Source: Cucumis sativus (taxonomy: Eukaryota > Streptophyta > Magnoliopsida > Cucurbitales > Cucurbitaceae). From it: a DNA stretch of 64,000 nucleotides. The translations under genes and the position numbers were made by a program. Shown here in pieces: positions 36,928 to 48,770 of the stretch; the first letter of the stretch is position 1; every line of letters starts with the position of its first letter. Location: contig NC_026655.2 of the NCBI RefSeq assembly GCF_000004075.3, positions 4,774,001 through 4,838,000 of the forward strand, in the 5' to 3' direction. The notes below the pieces were generated by a model that was given only the letters and a program-made list of their open reading frames with translations, was not told the origin of the DNA and did not search any database.

Positions 36928-37548
36928 TTAAACTTTCTTGAACATAACAGGGAATGGCGTATCGCTCAAAGCCAAAGCCCTTTCTCCATTCTTGAAGAAG
37001 ATTCCAATATCTCTACACATAACTTTACAGAAATTACAAACAGTCGGACAGAACACCAATTTGTAATCCTTACCATGCTTCTCAATTTTGAACCAGTTAT
37101 CCACCGTCTCCACTCCCGGATTTCCCCTGCTTCCGCCGATCGTCACCAACCATTGTCCTGTCGATTCATCGAATTTGTCCAATTTCCACACCGTCGATGT
37201 CACGCAGATCGTACTCGCCTCGAATTGTACATTCAAATCGGTTGAAACTCGGACCACTCCCTTTTTAGGGTTTACAGGATGAAATGTTGTTGGAAATCCG
37301 TTCATTACTTCGAGTTGTTCTTGAACGACGTTGAGTGGACATTTCTCCGATTGGAGGTTGCCTAGGGTTAGGCCGCCGCCTCTGCCGCGGAAAACGGGGA
37401 GGATGTAGTAGTTGACGCCGGCTCGGAGCTTCTTGCCGTCGATGTCGAGGACGGCCTCCGGCGAAGCGTCGGCTGTGGAGAAGCGAATCAGCTGGGTTGA
37501 GGCAAGGAGAATGAAAAGAAAATAGAATAATATTCCGAAATTCTTCAT
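36928..37548 (-). CDS. Kunitz-type protease inhibitor / miraculin-like protein 1
   Basis: Intronless 206-residue secreted protein. Residues 1-26 form a signal peptide ending FSTA before DASPEAV. The Kunitz/STI signature VLDIDGKKLRAGVNYYIL covers residues 33-50. Cysteines at 70 and 115 should form the first family disulfide, and the C-terminal FCPTVCNFCKVMC (Cys167, 171, 174, 178) supplies the others, as in miraculin-like members. The family inhibits serine or other proteases, or is sweet-taste-modifying or storage-related; the reactive loop here has no obvious trypsin-type Arg/Lys pattern, so the target is unknown. The open frame extends 49 codons upstream to 37695, but a TATAAATA box at 37613-37620 lies within that extension, so the ATG at 37548 is the start. 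First of three tandem genes. Confidence 0.93.
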   Translation of the reverse strand: MKNFGILFYFLFILLASTQLIRFSTADASPEAVLDIDGKKLRAGVNYYILPVFRGRGGGLTLGNLQSEKCPLNVVQEQLEVMNGFPTTFHPVNPKKGVVRVSTDLNVQFEASTICVTSTVWKLDKFDESTGQWLVTIGGSRGNPGVETVDNWFKIEKHGKDYKLVFCPTVCNFCKVMCRDIGIFFKNGERALALSDTPFPVMFKKV

Positions 37549-37612
37549 TTTATTTATTAACAATGTGGACTTTCTTTTGTTGGGTTGCTTAATTCGATAG
37601 GGAAAGGTTTTG

Positions 37613-37620
37613 TATTTATA
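37613..37620 (-). promoter_or_regulatory. TATA box of Kunitz gene 1
   Basis: TATAAATA on the minus strand, 65 bases upstream of the ATG at 37548. The same spacing and sequence occur upstream of the third Kunitz gene. Confidence 0.75.
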
Positions 37621-37699
37621 GCGTAGAGGAGAGCGAGAGTCGAAATTGCTCACTATTTTCTCTCCTTCTATTAGATCAAATGCATCATTTTCCAACTTG

Positions 37700-40066
37700 C
37701 CGCCATGACGTGGCAGTACGTTTGCATGGGTTTCATATTAGATTGTTGAATATTGATGTCTTAATAATTATTTAATATGGACTAAGACTTATTTAGTTGA
37801 TAATCCAAATTTTATTTCATGTTTAGTGAGTTTTAGCAAATTCAATAGTAAAACCTTTTTTTATTATTATGTTTTTATTATATTTAGATTTAAAGTATCA
37901 AACTACAAAATTTATAATTATATTAAATAAAGATTAAGAAAAAATTAAAAGTATAATATGTTATCAAGTTATAAACTCAATTACTCCAAAAAAAATTAAA
38001 ATATACATTATAAATTATATAGTATTACAAAATAATTACCATACAAAAAATAAATCAATAATGGTTTATTCTCAAATAATATTTAATGGGTAACTATAGC
38101 TACTTTTCCAAATAATTGTTTAACTTATGATTAAAATTAATCTTTTATTAACATAAAATAAAACTTTGTTTTTATTCAATCTTTCGTTTATTTTTACAAT
38201 TTTTTTCATAATCTAAAAAAATATGCTGATTGGAAAAGAAAGAAAAAGTTTTTTTTGGTAATATATTATGATCTAAAATGTTGGGGTGTTACATTATGCT
38301 CAAAGTTGGTCACATGCAACTCTATTGAATTCCAAAATCGTTATTAAATTTTTTAAAATTTCAAAATCAATTAATTTTTCAATTTTCCACATTGAATTAA
38401 CTACAACAAAAGTAATGAATTGTTTTTCCAGTTCTTAATATATCTATGCCTAGATATATACTAAGAAAATAGTGAGAAATAACTCAAATTTTTATCTTAT
38501 AAAATTAGTATTTTCTTTTTCAACTTATATGCTTGATCATTTTTGGTGCATCTAGGTAGTGTACATTTATTCAAATCTTCCCAAATATTAAAAGTGTATA
38601 TATATTAAGCCTACTGTGTTATAAGATAAACATGTGAGATTGGATAAAGTTTGTAAAGTCAAACTATTAAACTTCATGTGATTGTATTCAATATATAATA
38701 TCTCTTTGAATATTGAGAATTGTTGACTGTGATTCAAAGAGCCTTTTTTTAAATTATATTTCTGTGAATTTAAAAATAAATTAAATACAAATCTGTGAAC
38801 CAAAGGCTTTTAATTTTCCTTCTTCTCTACGTTTATTGAAATAAATTAAATTTCCGACGACTTCTTTTTCCCTTATTTTTAAAAACCATATTAGTTTGAA
38901 AAATGAGATACAATCTTATATTTAATAGTTTATCCATTCTGATGAGATAGATAACTTCACAATTATATATATATATATAAAAAGTTTTATATTTAATAGT
39001 TTATCCAATATTTTTAAGATAGAATACTTGACAAATAGACCAAAAAAAATTAAACCACTAACCAAACTATAGACGACTAGATAAAGATTTTAGAGACTTC
39101 AATTAGTTGGTCAAATTGTACGTTTTTATAGTCATATTGGTTTGAACATTTACTAAATCGATCATAATCGATTATTGCGATGGTTTGATTCAAAATTCAT
39201 TACCGATGTTTGAATTTAAGAGTAAAATTGTACATTTTATAATTGTTTTAAGTCTATATGAGAATTTGTAATATAATGCTTGGTCATATATTCTTCCTTT
39301 GAAAAAAAATAATTGAGTGAATTTAAAGAAACTGCATAGAACAAGGTTTATTATAACCAAATATTTTCATTTGCTAACTTAAAAAATTAGCAAAACTTCT
39401 CACAATTATTCTGACTCTAACTAATATTAATTAAAGAGAAAATGAAATCTATAGATAATGATTATTATAAATTTTTTTAATATAATTTGACGCATGAAAA
39501 CGTAAGTAGTAGAGTAAATGACATAATATAGGTTAATTCTATGAGTTTTTTTCTAAATGTTTTTGTCTTTTCATGCAATTTTTCTTTCATCAAATACCAA
39601 AAGCAAAAGTGTTAGATTCCACTTTTTTTTCGCTTTTTAGATGTACTCGAGTGAGAGTTACAAATACACCTCAAACTTTCAATAGTAATATAAAAGAATT
39701 TTGAACTTTTAAAAATGTTAATATTGGATCATCGTCATACTTATAAATAATTGTAAAAGTTGGACTCACAAATAATAAAAATTGAATTCAAAATCGTACA
39801 TAATCAACACCGCATCCAATTTTGTTGATATAATTACAATTATTACCATACTTCAATAATGTTTTTTTGCAATTTGCCTATTATTAGGTCCATGTCTAGT
39901 ATCCAATTGTTATATATATATATATAAAGCATACATAATATAACTAGAGATATATATTTTATTTATTTCACGAAATTAAGTCGTGATTTATTATTACAAT
40001 AGAAATTGAGAATTGGATGAAATTTATCACACCCAAAACCCAACCTCTTGACATCTTTCACATTCA
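37700..40066. other. AT-rich spacer between Kunitz genes 1 and 2
   Basis: No gene seen. Short TA runs near 38962-38979 and 39910-39927 are the only clear repeats. Confidence 0.5.
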
Positions 40067-40705
40067 TCAATCATAAACTTTCTTGAACATAACCGGAAAT
40101 GGCGTATCGCTCAAAACAAGACCTTTTATTCCATTGTTCTCAAATATACCAATATCTTTGCACATTACTTTGCAATTCTTACACACCACTCTTGGACAAT
40201 ACACCAACTTAGTAACCTTCCCATATTGCTCTATTTTGAACCAGTTTTCCGTAGTCTCTCACCCCGGATTCTCTTTCGTTCCGCCAATTGTTACGAAATA
40301 TTGCCTCAAATATTGATCAAATGTTCCTAATCTCCACACCGTCGATTTCACACACCTTGTAGTCGCATCAAACTCGATGTTCAAATCGGTGGAGACTCAA
40401 ACCACACCCTTTTTAAGGTTTATTGGTAAAAATGTAGTGGAAAAACCATCGGGTTGTTCGTAACACTCCTAGACGACGTTGACACCACATCTATCGTATT
40501 CTTTTCGGATATTCCCGATGGCGAAACTTCCACCACCAACACTGCCTTGAATTGCTGGGAGGATGTAGTATTTGTTGCTGATTCTGAGCTTCTTTCCATC
40601 GGTGTCGAGGACGGGATCTGGTGACGCATCAGCTCCGCAGAAGCGTACCTCAGATGAGGCAATGACAATGGCAATGAAAAGACAAGTGAGTAATGCAAAA
40701 TGCAT
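40067..40705 (-). pseudogene. Kunitz-type inhibitor pseudogene (three nonsense codons)
   Basis: The frame from the ATG at 40705 to the final TGA at 40067-40069 is 213 codons long with no frameshift. It retains the signal peptide, the Kunitz signature (VLDTDGKKLRISNKYYIL) and the C-terminal cysteine cluster CPRVVCKNCKVMC. It is interrupted by TAG at 40469-40471, TGA at 40397-40399 and TGA at 40259-40261. Alignment with the flanking genes places these at Gln, Arg and probably Arg codons, so each fits a C-to-T change. No TATAAATA box stands 59-65 bases upstream, unlike both neighbours. A short secreted fragment of about 78 residues could still be made from the first frame, but I regard the locus as dead. 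It is closer in sequence to gene 3 than to gene 1. Confidence 0.93.
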
Positions 40706-41244
40706 ATTTGATACATTAATGTTTTTGACACAAAACAAGTTTTTGACTGAGGGCCAATAAAATTTCAATTAATTTGCGATCAAAACATTTTTGAGTCAAT
40801 CATGTTCGTCAGATTCCTTATTAGAGATAAATTTTTAAAAGAGAAAAAAAGAAAAGTCAAGCTTTGTTTTTAGAGTACAAATTAAAAATCAAAGATTTGA
40901 AATAAAAGTATATATATATAGACGTGAGTTAAACTGATGTTAAAATATATCAAACTTTTCAATTTTTGTGCAGCATAATTATATTAATATATATGGATTT
41001 TTATGTATTAACCCTTTTTAAAGTTTAGGTTCATTTAAAATAACTTTTTTCTTAAAAAAAAAGTCGAAGGTCCAATGTGTTCTGGAAATTAAAAATTGTA
41101 AAAGTGAATACTTTAAAATAAAAATAAAATATTTTTCCTTATTTCAAAATATTTTAGAGACAAACTAATTGCCTTCATGTGATTGCATTTACTACTCTTT
41201 TAGCTTTGCACATGATGTATGTACTTGACTTTTCTTTTTCTCTT

Positions 41245-41247
<3 letters not shown>

Positions 41248-41296
<49 letters not shown>
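41248..41296. repeat. (AT)n microsatellite
   Basis: About 49 bp of pure AT dinucleotide. Confidence 0.9.
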
Positions 41297-41302
<6 letters not shown>

Positions 41303-41334
41303 TAATTATAATTGACGGTAATATAATAAAGCAT

Positions 41335-41530
41335 ATAGTAACATTTTAAAAAAAATTGAAAATATAACAAAATCTATCTGCTATAAATTTCTATTATCGA
41401 TAGACTTTATCGGTGATCTATTAGTCAAGACAAATTATTTTATATTTACAAATTTTTTAAAATGTTGTTATTTATTTAGTTATTTTGAATCTAATTCTTT
41501 TATTTGCAATAATTTTTGCAGGTTTTAAAT
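41335..41530. repeat. Foldback element copy
   Basis: It contains AATATAACAAAATCTATC, ATTATCGATAGACTTTATCGG and ATTTTTTAAAATGTTGTTATTT, matching the copy in the aldo-keto reductase intron. Confidence 0.5.
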
Positions 41531-42376
41531 AAGTTATATTTTCATCCAAGATAAATTAACAAAAACTCAACTGATTGATTAAGATATTATACAAGGTTTT
41601 TTTAAAAAATAATAAAAAGATAAATATTTACACTCTATCGAACAAAAAAAATACTAAAAAGACCAAAAAAAATCGTTACTCTTGATTTTTTTATGAAGTC
41701 TAAACATTTTGTCAATTTTAGACATTGGTGGGATTCTAACGGTGTCCATCATAGTAACATCGTAAGACGTTGATAAATCTAAAATTTTGTTATATTTTGT
41801 AAATATTTTCAACACTTTTGTCATTTACAATAATTCTCTATTCTTAATAAAGCTATAAATAGTCTTACATTCTTTAAACAAGGATAGTGTTATTTTAAAT
41901 TAAGGTTTAAAATGTTGATGTCGAAGAAAATATCGAGATCTTAATTTTATGAAAAAACTATAAATTTATTGTAAAAATATCCATTACAATGGATAGTATG
42001 AAAATTTATTAAAATAATCCAATAAACAATCAATTTAAATTAGCCAGATAAATATTTAAGGATTTCTTAATAATATATAACTACTATTTATATTAGTGCT
42101 AATTTGATTATTATTTTATATTTTTCTACAATACAATGACAACATCAATTTTTTATATATATATTAGTGTGGAATTCATATCAACATTTTACTGTATTTT
42201 TGTAAATAACAAAGATTCAATTTTTACTATTTATAACAAATTTTCAATAAAATAACGAAACTTTTATTGCAATAAAGATGATTACAACAATTTATTTATT
42301 ATTACATTGGATATAGAGAGAGAAAATTTAGTCATTAATTTCCCTCTCATCATGACCATCACTATCAGCTTCAAAT

Positions 42377-42994
42377 TCAAACTTTCTTGAACATAACAGG
42401 GAATGGAGCATCATTCAAAGCAATAACCCTCCTTCCATTCTTGTAAAATAATCCCACATCTTTGCACACTACTTTGCAATACTTACAAACTGTTGGACAA
42501 TACACCAACTTATAATTCTTACCATACTTCTCCACTTTGAACCAATTTTCTATTGTTTCCCGCCCCGGATTCCCTTTCATTCCCCCCATCGTCACAAAAT
42601 ACTGCTTCAAGTATTCATCAAACTTACCTACTTTCCATACCGTCGATATTCCGCACCTCGTGTTCGCCTCGAATTGGATGTTCAAATCTGTAGAAACTCG
42701 GACCACACCCTTTTTAGGGTTTATGGGGGAAAACGTCGCCGGTAGACCGTGTAAATAATCGTATGATTCCGGGAGGATGTTGATGGGACATTTTTCGTAT
42801 CCGTAGATACCGCCGATGCTTAATCCACCACTGTTTCTGCTGTAAACTGAAAGAATATAATATTGATCACCGGCTCGAAGCTTCTTTCCGTCGGTGTCGA
42901 GGACCGCATCGGGGGAGGCATCCGCTCTGCAGAAGCGTACCTCAGATGAGGCAATGACAATGAAAAGAAAACACAGTAATGCAAAGTTTCTCAT
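42377..42994 (-). CDS. Kunitz-type protease inhibitor / miraculin-like protein 3
   Basis: Intronless 205-residue secreted protein. Residues 1-24 form a signal peptide (ending FCRA before DASPDAV). The Kunitz signature is VLDTDGKKLRAGDQYYIL, and the C-terminal cluster is YCPTVCKYCKVVCKDVG. The body matches gene 1 throughout (for example NPKKGVVRVSTDLN and DAPFPVMFKKV against DTPFPVMFKKV), so the two come from tandem duplication. A TATAAATA box lies 59 bases upstream. Extracellular or vacuolar protease inhibition in defence or seed tissue is the family role; the specific target is unknown. Confidence 0.94.
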   Translation of the reverse strand: MRNFALLCFLFIVIASSEVRFCRADASPDAVLDTDGKKLRAGDQYYILSVYSRNSGGLSIGGIYGYEKCPINILPESYDYLHGLPATFSPINPKKGVVRVSTDLNIQFEANTRCGISTVWKVGKFDEYLKQYFVTMGGMKGNPGRETIENWFKVEKYGKNYKLVYCPTVCKYCKVVCKDVGLFYKNGRRVIALNDAPFPVMFKKV

Positions 42995-43052
42995 TTCTTT
43001 TGGTGATTTTGTTTCTTATGTAGATGATGATATTGGAATTGAAAAAGAAGTC

Positions 43053-43060
43053 TATTTATA
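43053..43060 (-). promoter_or_regulatory. TATA box of Kunitz gene 3
   Basis: TATAAATA on the minus strand, 59 bases upstream of the ATG at 42994. Confidence 0.75.
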
Positions 43061-43061
43061 G

Positions 43062-43948
43062 GAAATTATAGAGAAAGAGAGATTGAAATTGCTCACTGTA
43101 TTGTTTCTCATTGTATTGCTTTCCCGGCGGGCGCCAAGCCGCCAACAGGCTGTGTTTTTTCACTTATATTAAACATATAATATAATGAAATAATTAGACC
43201 TTTCTATGGTTAAAAACTATCAACTTTTCAATACATGAATTTAGATTTGTTTCCATTGGTTTCATGAGAATTGAATATGTTATTATAGTTTAATTAGTGG
43301 ATAGATTTTTTTAGTTTGAATTATAATAACATGTGTTATTTGTAGTTTATGTTTTTATAATGAATATATATTTTTATTATTTTAATATTTTGTTATAAAT
43401 GCAAATATTTAGTATACGTACATCTATCAAACGTGGACCAAGTGTATATCACATGTATCAAGTTATCAAATATATAAAAGTGAAATCAATAGTGTCAAGT
43501 GTATCAAAAATGTATTGGTGATATATGAAATGTATATGAGGTGTATTAAGTAGGTTGATTATTATTTTTATTTTTTTTTGCCCTTTTTGCTTAGGTAAAT
43601 AAGTATGTACTATAGACCTAATTTTGTAAACTTATTCTGTCTGACATGATTGCAGCTGAATAATTGGGTAAGATCACTGGCAATTTTGCACATTTCACCA
43701 ATCAAGATACTATACAAAACAATGGAAATAGAGAAATCAAACAACTCTCATTTGATTAGCCCTATGAAAACTTGTTCAAAAAAATTGCCATGGAAAGAAT
43801 TTTCCAAGTCTCCATGGTTTCATAAATACTCTAGTAGAGACCAAATTCCAACTTTTTTCCAAACCATAAGGACCAAAATCAATTTAACTGTAAAAATATA
43901 AGAGACTCAAGACAATATGTTACGTGGAGACCCCATTTTGGGAACTTC
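43062..43948. other. Spacer between Kunitz gene 3 promoter and CDT1 3' end
   Basis: It includes the Kunitz gene 3 upstream region and a GTGTATCA/ATGTATCA-rich low-complexity stretch (about 43440-43560). The CDT1 3' UTR begins right of about 43800. No separate gene was found. Confidence 0.5.
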
Positions 43949-46394
43949 TCAAATGCGAGCTGTTTTCGCCACAACCGATTCCAAGTCTTCCTTTGTGTTG
44001 ATGCTGCAGCAAGTGACACTGTTGTTAGCATGTATACACAAATGCATTCAAGGAGTCACATCTAGTTATATTTCTATTGAGAATGTCAGTCACTAAAGCT
44101 AATATTTCATAGTCGATTATTGAAAAAAAAAAATTATAAATGAACTTCCACAAATATTTAACCTCAGATACTTTTTTAAAAAAGGCCTGTAGAGGACACT
44201 TGAATCACTCACCTAAAAGTAACATCCCCACTAATTGTCAATTTCTTGGAGATCCAATTCGGAACCAACTTTTCGAGCTGCTCGATTCTCTCTTCCACTT
44301 CTCCTGCAAGCAATCAAGTACGTCAAACAAAAATTCATATCAAATTAGGATTAATTACTTAAAAAACCCATACATACTTCTCTCAGTAATATCAAGGCAA
44401 TTCATTATAATCTTGTGCACGAGCTCCTCCTTGGTAATTGAAGAGCAATTCACAGACTTGAAAATGTTGTAGACAACACAAACAAGTTCAGGCAAGCAAG
44501 AAGATGATTCTTGACTAATTACTTCTTTACTGGTATAATTCTTCTTTTGGATATGCTCGTCGAGAAAGTTCTTCTTTCCAGGGATTTCATAGCATTGCAA
44601 ACCATCCACACCTAGACTCGACTTGCCATTATCACTTTCCATGCCAGAAAAGTTGAGAAACCTTTTTGCAGGTTTACATACACTTCCTACACTTGCAGGT
44701 TTCCTTGTTTTCACCTCTGAACTTGGCAGCATTGATCTCTTTGGTGTTAACTGTACCGGTGTTTGTGTCATTATGCTGCTAGAAGCAGAAGACATGACAG
44801 ACTTAACAAGAGGACTGTCCGAAGAATTAGCAGTAGCAACTTGAGGAGAGATCGTCGGAATATCTTCAAGCAACTTAGCTGGAATGGATGGTGAAACAAC
44901 AATAGAAGATGCAACTAGTTCTGATATCTCTATGCTAGAAATGAATTTCTTAGAAAAATGTCGCTTGAAAGATAAATGTGGACAAAGTTCTTCTAAAGTC
45001 AAATCGGAATCGGAATCTATGGATATTGGCCGAGATCTAGCTGAAGAATTATCAAACAATTGATCGAGAGAGAATATTTTTCTTCGGTTGAAGGGCCATG
45101 GTAATTCCCCTTCCGGAACTTCACTTTTCTGGAAGAATATAATCAAAATATGAGCATGAAAGGATCTGATTTAGGTCCAAATAAGAAAAATAACTACGGT
45201 TACATTTGGTAACCGTTTTGTTTTTTTTAGAATTAAGCTTCTAAACTCGTCAAAAACCCAAAAAACATGCTCGTTTTGGTATAACTTTGTGTGGTTTCGT
45301 TTGAATTATAGCGTAATCAGTTTCTAATAATGTACAAAAGTACCTCCGGATGCATTGCAAAGTATTTTGATACCCTTGAAGCGAAAACTTTGTGTAATGC
45401 CAGAAAATCAGAATGCTCAGAGTGACCTTTTACAACATCTAACTGAAGATTGATTATCATTTCCGGTTTCATGCACAATGTCTTCTTGTCGTGAATCATC
45501 ACTTTATCAATATTCACTGCTTCGGGAATGATATATAATATCTGTGCTAGATGTTTGTCCAAAAACATTCTGGAACAGAAAAAGAACAAAGAACACAAAT
45601 TTTAGTTAACAAACATTTGGGAGTGATTTTAAACCTGACGAAAATTTTCTAAAAAACTTAGTAGAATTCCTTTTCCAATTATGACTGCCAAGGAGAAATG
45701 TTAAGATTATATTCATTATTTAGTATAAGTAGTTTACTTTTGCACACCTGCTTATTTTTCTGTCTTAACCTAAACATTTCATTTCATTTTATCTATGCAA
45801 CGAAACTATTAAGTTAAACAAATGCTACGACATACCTTTTTGTCATAATCGACACCTGGCCGGACACATTGTGAAAGGTAGACATCCTTTTTCTCATTTT
45901 AAGCAGCCTCAACGAGGAAGTAAAGCAAGTAAAGAACTCTACAATTGCCCGGCATCTGCATATAATCCAATTGAGTTCAAGTAAAGTCAAATTTATAGTG
46001 ACAAAATGTTGTTAAAATTCTTATTTTCTTCCATAAATATTCAAGATAATTTCATTTTCCATTATGTTTAAATCCACAAACTTATCATTAAAAAACCATT
46101 TCAACTTTTTAAGTAAATTATCTAACAAAAAACTAACATAAACGTTATGAAATGCTTGTGAACAAAGCTTAGCAACCAACACAAATTTTATACCCTAAAC
46201 GTTTTAGACACTCACTTTTCTTGAAGTTTGATTCCATCTTCTTTCAATTTTCCTTTCAAATACTCATCAGCTTTCTCCGGTGTCATACATGCAATGTTAC
46301 TTTCTGAATTCTCATTACCATAAATCCCTTTAGAAGGATTAGTTTCAATGGCTGAAAGATTTTGGCCACCATCTTCAAATGTTTTTTCACCCAT
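43949..46394 (-). CDS. CDT1: CDT1-like DNA replication licensing factor, short N-terminus
   Basis: Six coding exons (46394-46216, 45955-45836, 45569-45344, 45128-44378, 44303-44213, 44003-43949) join in phase to 473 residues. CDT1 loads the MCM helicase at origins together with ORC and CDC6. The central CDT1 fold spans about residues 60-180: AIVEFFTCFTSSLRLLKM, then HLAQILYIIPEAV, MIHDKKTLCMKPEM and VPEGELPWPFNRRK. A Ser-rich linker follows, with TPVQLTPKR (possible CDK sites) and KRFLNF (residues 330-335, possible cyclin-docking motif). The C-terminal winged helix starts near 385: SITKEELVHKIIMNCLDI, VEERIEQLEKLVPNWI, ending VVAKTARI. The last exon (18 codons including the stop) follows a perfect AG-GTGAGT donor at 44213. 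The start is set by an upstream exon ending at 46819 that has no ATG and carries an in-frame TAA. The N-terminus (about 60 residues with one TPEK) is much shorter than in typical plant CDT1 proteins. Confidence 0.85.
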
Positions 46395-46818
46395 TCTAGA
46401 ACGCAACTCAACAAGTGTCCCCTACAAAAAAAAAAAATTAATAGAACTTTAATACCATGGAACATCATAAAGATTAGAAAAAAAAACAATGACTTCAAAG
46501 AGCGTTTTGATCATTTCCTCAACAATGTGGCCTACGACAAAATCTCCCAGAAATTAAAGTAACAACAAATGTAATCAAGAAAAAGCCAGTAAATCAATAG
46601 ATTAATTTTCTTTTCAATAAACCCCTAATTACCATGGCATACAAGGGAGAAATGAACAGTTGATGGTCAAAGAAAGTGAATGAACACAATAAATTACAAC
46701 AATATTTAACCCTTTAATTAAATACCGTATAAGATCTACAAAACGGCAGATTAAGTAATGGTAAAAAGAAGAATCAGAGAAGCAACTGAAGGGAAGAAAT
46801 TGGAAGAACAAGAAAAAC

Positions 46819-47006
46819 CTGGATTACTAGCAAGTGAGCTGATGAGGAAAAGGGGAGATTGCCACTAGTGAATTAGAGGGAAATTTTGCCTTTGATTCGA
46901 GTGCTCAATCTTTCCATAAATATACTTTATTTTTCTGACCGTTGTAGGCCCGAGAGACGGAGGTTTATGGGCCAGCCCATAATATGGAGGTTTATGGGTC
47001 AGCCCA
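46819..47006 (-). promoter_or_regulatory. CDT1 promoter and 5' leader exon
   Basis: A noncoding leader exon ends at 46819 (CAG before GTTTTT). Upstream on the minus strand are a TATATTTATGG box at about 46915-46925, and CAACGGTCA at 46936-46944, a near-match to the mitosis-specific MSA element. Three site-II-like motifs follow (GGCCCA at 46968-46973, TGGGCT at 46974-46979 and at 47001-47006). Site II and MSA elements are known from plant cell-cycle and replication promoters. I saw no canonical E2F site (TTTCCCGC type). Confidence 0.5.
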
Positions 47007-48459
47007 AAATTACAGACCAGATAATTCATAAATTGCAGGGCTTTCTACCCACGAGGCTCTAACCAAAGTCCTCTATTTCATTAGTTGCTTTTAAATCAAA
47101 TATCCTATATAATATTCTATTTACACATTGGAACAAAATAGGAACACAATATTGTAATAATTTTTACAAAAGTGCTAATGAGTACAGATTTAAACAAATA
47201 TTGAACTTAAATAACAAAACTATCCATATTTAATATTAATATTAGTGGAAAAAAATATGGAAAGTAAAAAGATTCCTATTTGGAAAATATATATAATCTA
47301 TTATCATAAATATTTTATTCCCCATTCATTATTTATATTAAAACTTACTTATTTGGTTTGTTAATTATTTAATATATTTTTTAAGAGTGTCATTTATTAG
47401 ATATTCAAATAGGGTGTGATTTTAATAAAAAAAAAACCCTCAATTATTTTCTTTTAATAATTTTAGTCAAAATTTCTTCCCATATATTCTCTCCATTCAT
47501 TTTTTCTTATTTCATTCGTTTCCTTAAGTTTTTCGGTGAATGCATGTTTGTTTCATTTTGTATACGAAATTTGTGAATTATAATATGTCGGTGAAGTTTT
47601 TCGATTAAAAAAATTTATACTGAATAATTCATGTCACGTACTTTCTTTCCATATTGTATTGTTTTTCATATATATCACATACTTTACTAACTTCTATTAT
47701 ATCAATTTTCTATTATTTTTCATATATTAAAAGTTAATTCAATAAATTCTTAAGTTGTCAAAAATTGATCTTGATGTATCCTTATATATATTTTATAGAC
47801 GTGTATTGAATTAATTTTATGATGAGTGGATAGGTATATTTTAAATAATACCCGTATCGTACGTTGATTTGATTATATATTTTACCTTTATATACAACTT
47901 TGAATATGTATGTATATAATAATGATCCCTATACAAAATTATTTTAAATATGCATAAGTGGGTATATTTAATGATGAATGTACACTATCATATTACATTA
48001 TTTAAGTTTTTTCAATTATATATTGTAAACAATTTTTTGTCTAATACAATTCCTCTTTTGAAAATTGATTTTTTTAATCATTAACCAGCCTACACAAATG
48101 AATCTACTCTATGGTATCCTCTCCAAATTCATGATTCTAAACTATAATTACCCTCACAAATTAAAAGCTTAAGAAAGTTAGAAATATGAATGGATTCGAA
48201 AGTTAGGTAGAAAGATTTCATGCTACTCTCTCTTCTTGAATGTCTTTTTTCTTGTTCGTCTGCCTTTAACCAATCCCTTTTATCTCTGTGTATGTGTTTA
48301 TATGGTGATGTTTTTAGAGTTTTTCTATTCAAATGGAAAAGAAAAGCATATGTTTCACAATCATGTGCTACAACAAAAAGTATACATTTGTTTCGTAAAT
48401 CTATTGAAATTGTATGTTTTTAGTTTTCCTCTATTTTTTTAATAAGCAGTCGGCTACTT
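47007..48459. other. AT-rich intergenic region upstream of CDT1
   Basis: No gene seen. The segment at about 47020-47095 (AATTCATAAATTGCAGGGC, CGAGGCTCTAACCAAAGTCC) resembles the AATTCATAAGTTTTAGGGCC / AAGAGTCCTATAG module inside the two pseudogene units further right; the match is weak. The rest is low-complexity AT DNA. Confidence 0.4.
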
Positions 48460-48486
48460 TTTTTTTTTTTTGTTCTGGGTTCTATA

Positions 48487-48770
48487 ATGTTTTTGAAAAA
48501 ACATATGGCACGTATCCTATATATCATTCTAGAGATTTTGAAGTTTGAAACAGAGATAATTCGTGACTGGGAGACGTGCTGCATGAAACGGAAATTCTTA
48601 TTTTTGAAACAACACTGTAATTCAAATGTCGGCTTACAAAATTGAAGTTCTAGAGGCAGAATTACCATGGAAACGAATAAAAGTGAATATTCCGACACAG
48701 TCAGTTTTCCTGCTAAGAGTGTGGAATTTACGGTGAAGAATAAAAATAATTTGTTCAAAAAGATCTCGAA
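48487..48770 (+). pseudogene. CDT1-derived pseudogene fragment, copy 1
   Basis: The frame from 48487 reads MFLKKHMARILYIILEILKF and ETCCMKRKF, which matches the CDT1 exon-3 product MFLDKHLAQILYIIPEAV ... TLCMKPEM. A second block at about 48641-48700 reads EVLEAELPWKRIKV, matching CDT1 EVPEGELPWPFNRRK. The two blocks are separated by a deletion and a stop, and the N- and C-terminal parts are absent. It lies on the strand opposite to the intact CDT1 gene. Confidence 0.75.

Larger units (their letters stand above)
40710..42376. other. AT-rich spacer between Kunitz genes 2 and 3
   Basis: No gene seen. It holds a TA microsatellite (about 41248-41296) immediately followed by a foldback element copy (41335-41530), then more AT-rich DNA. 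Confidence 0.5.

Noticed and set aside
37549..37695. 49-codon in-frame N-terminal extension of Kunitz gene 1
   Set aside because: The TATA box at 37613-37620 lies inside it, and the signal peptide starts at the ATG at 37548.
44206..44212. Ending the CDT1 frame at the TGA at 44210-44212, just after VTFR
   Set aside because: A perfect AG-GTGAGT donor spans that site, and the exon at 44003-43949 continues in phase with family-like sequence.
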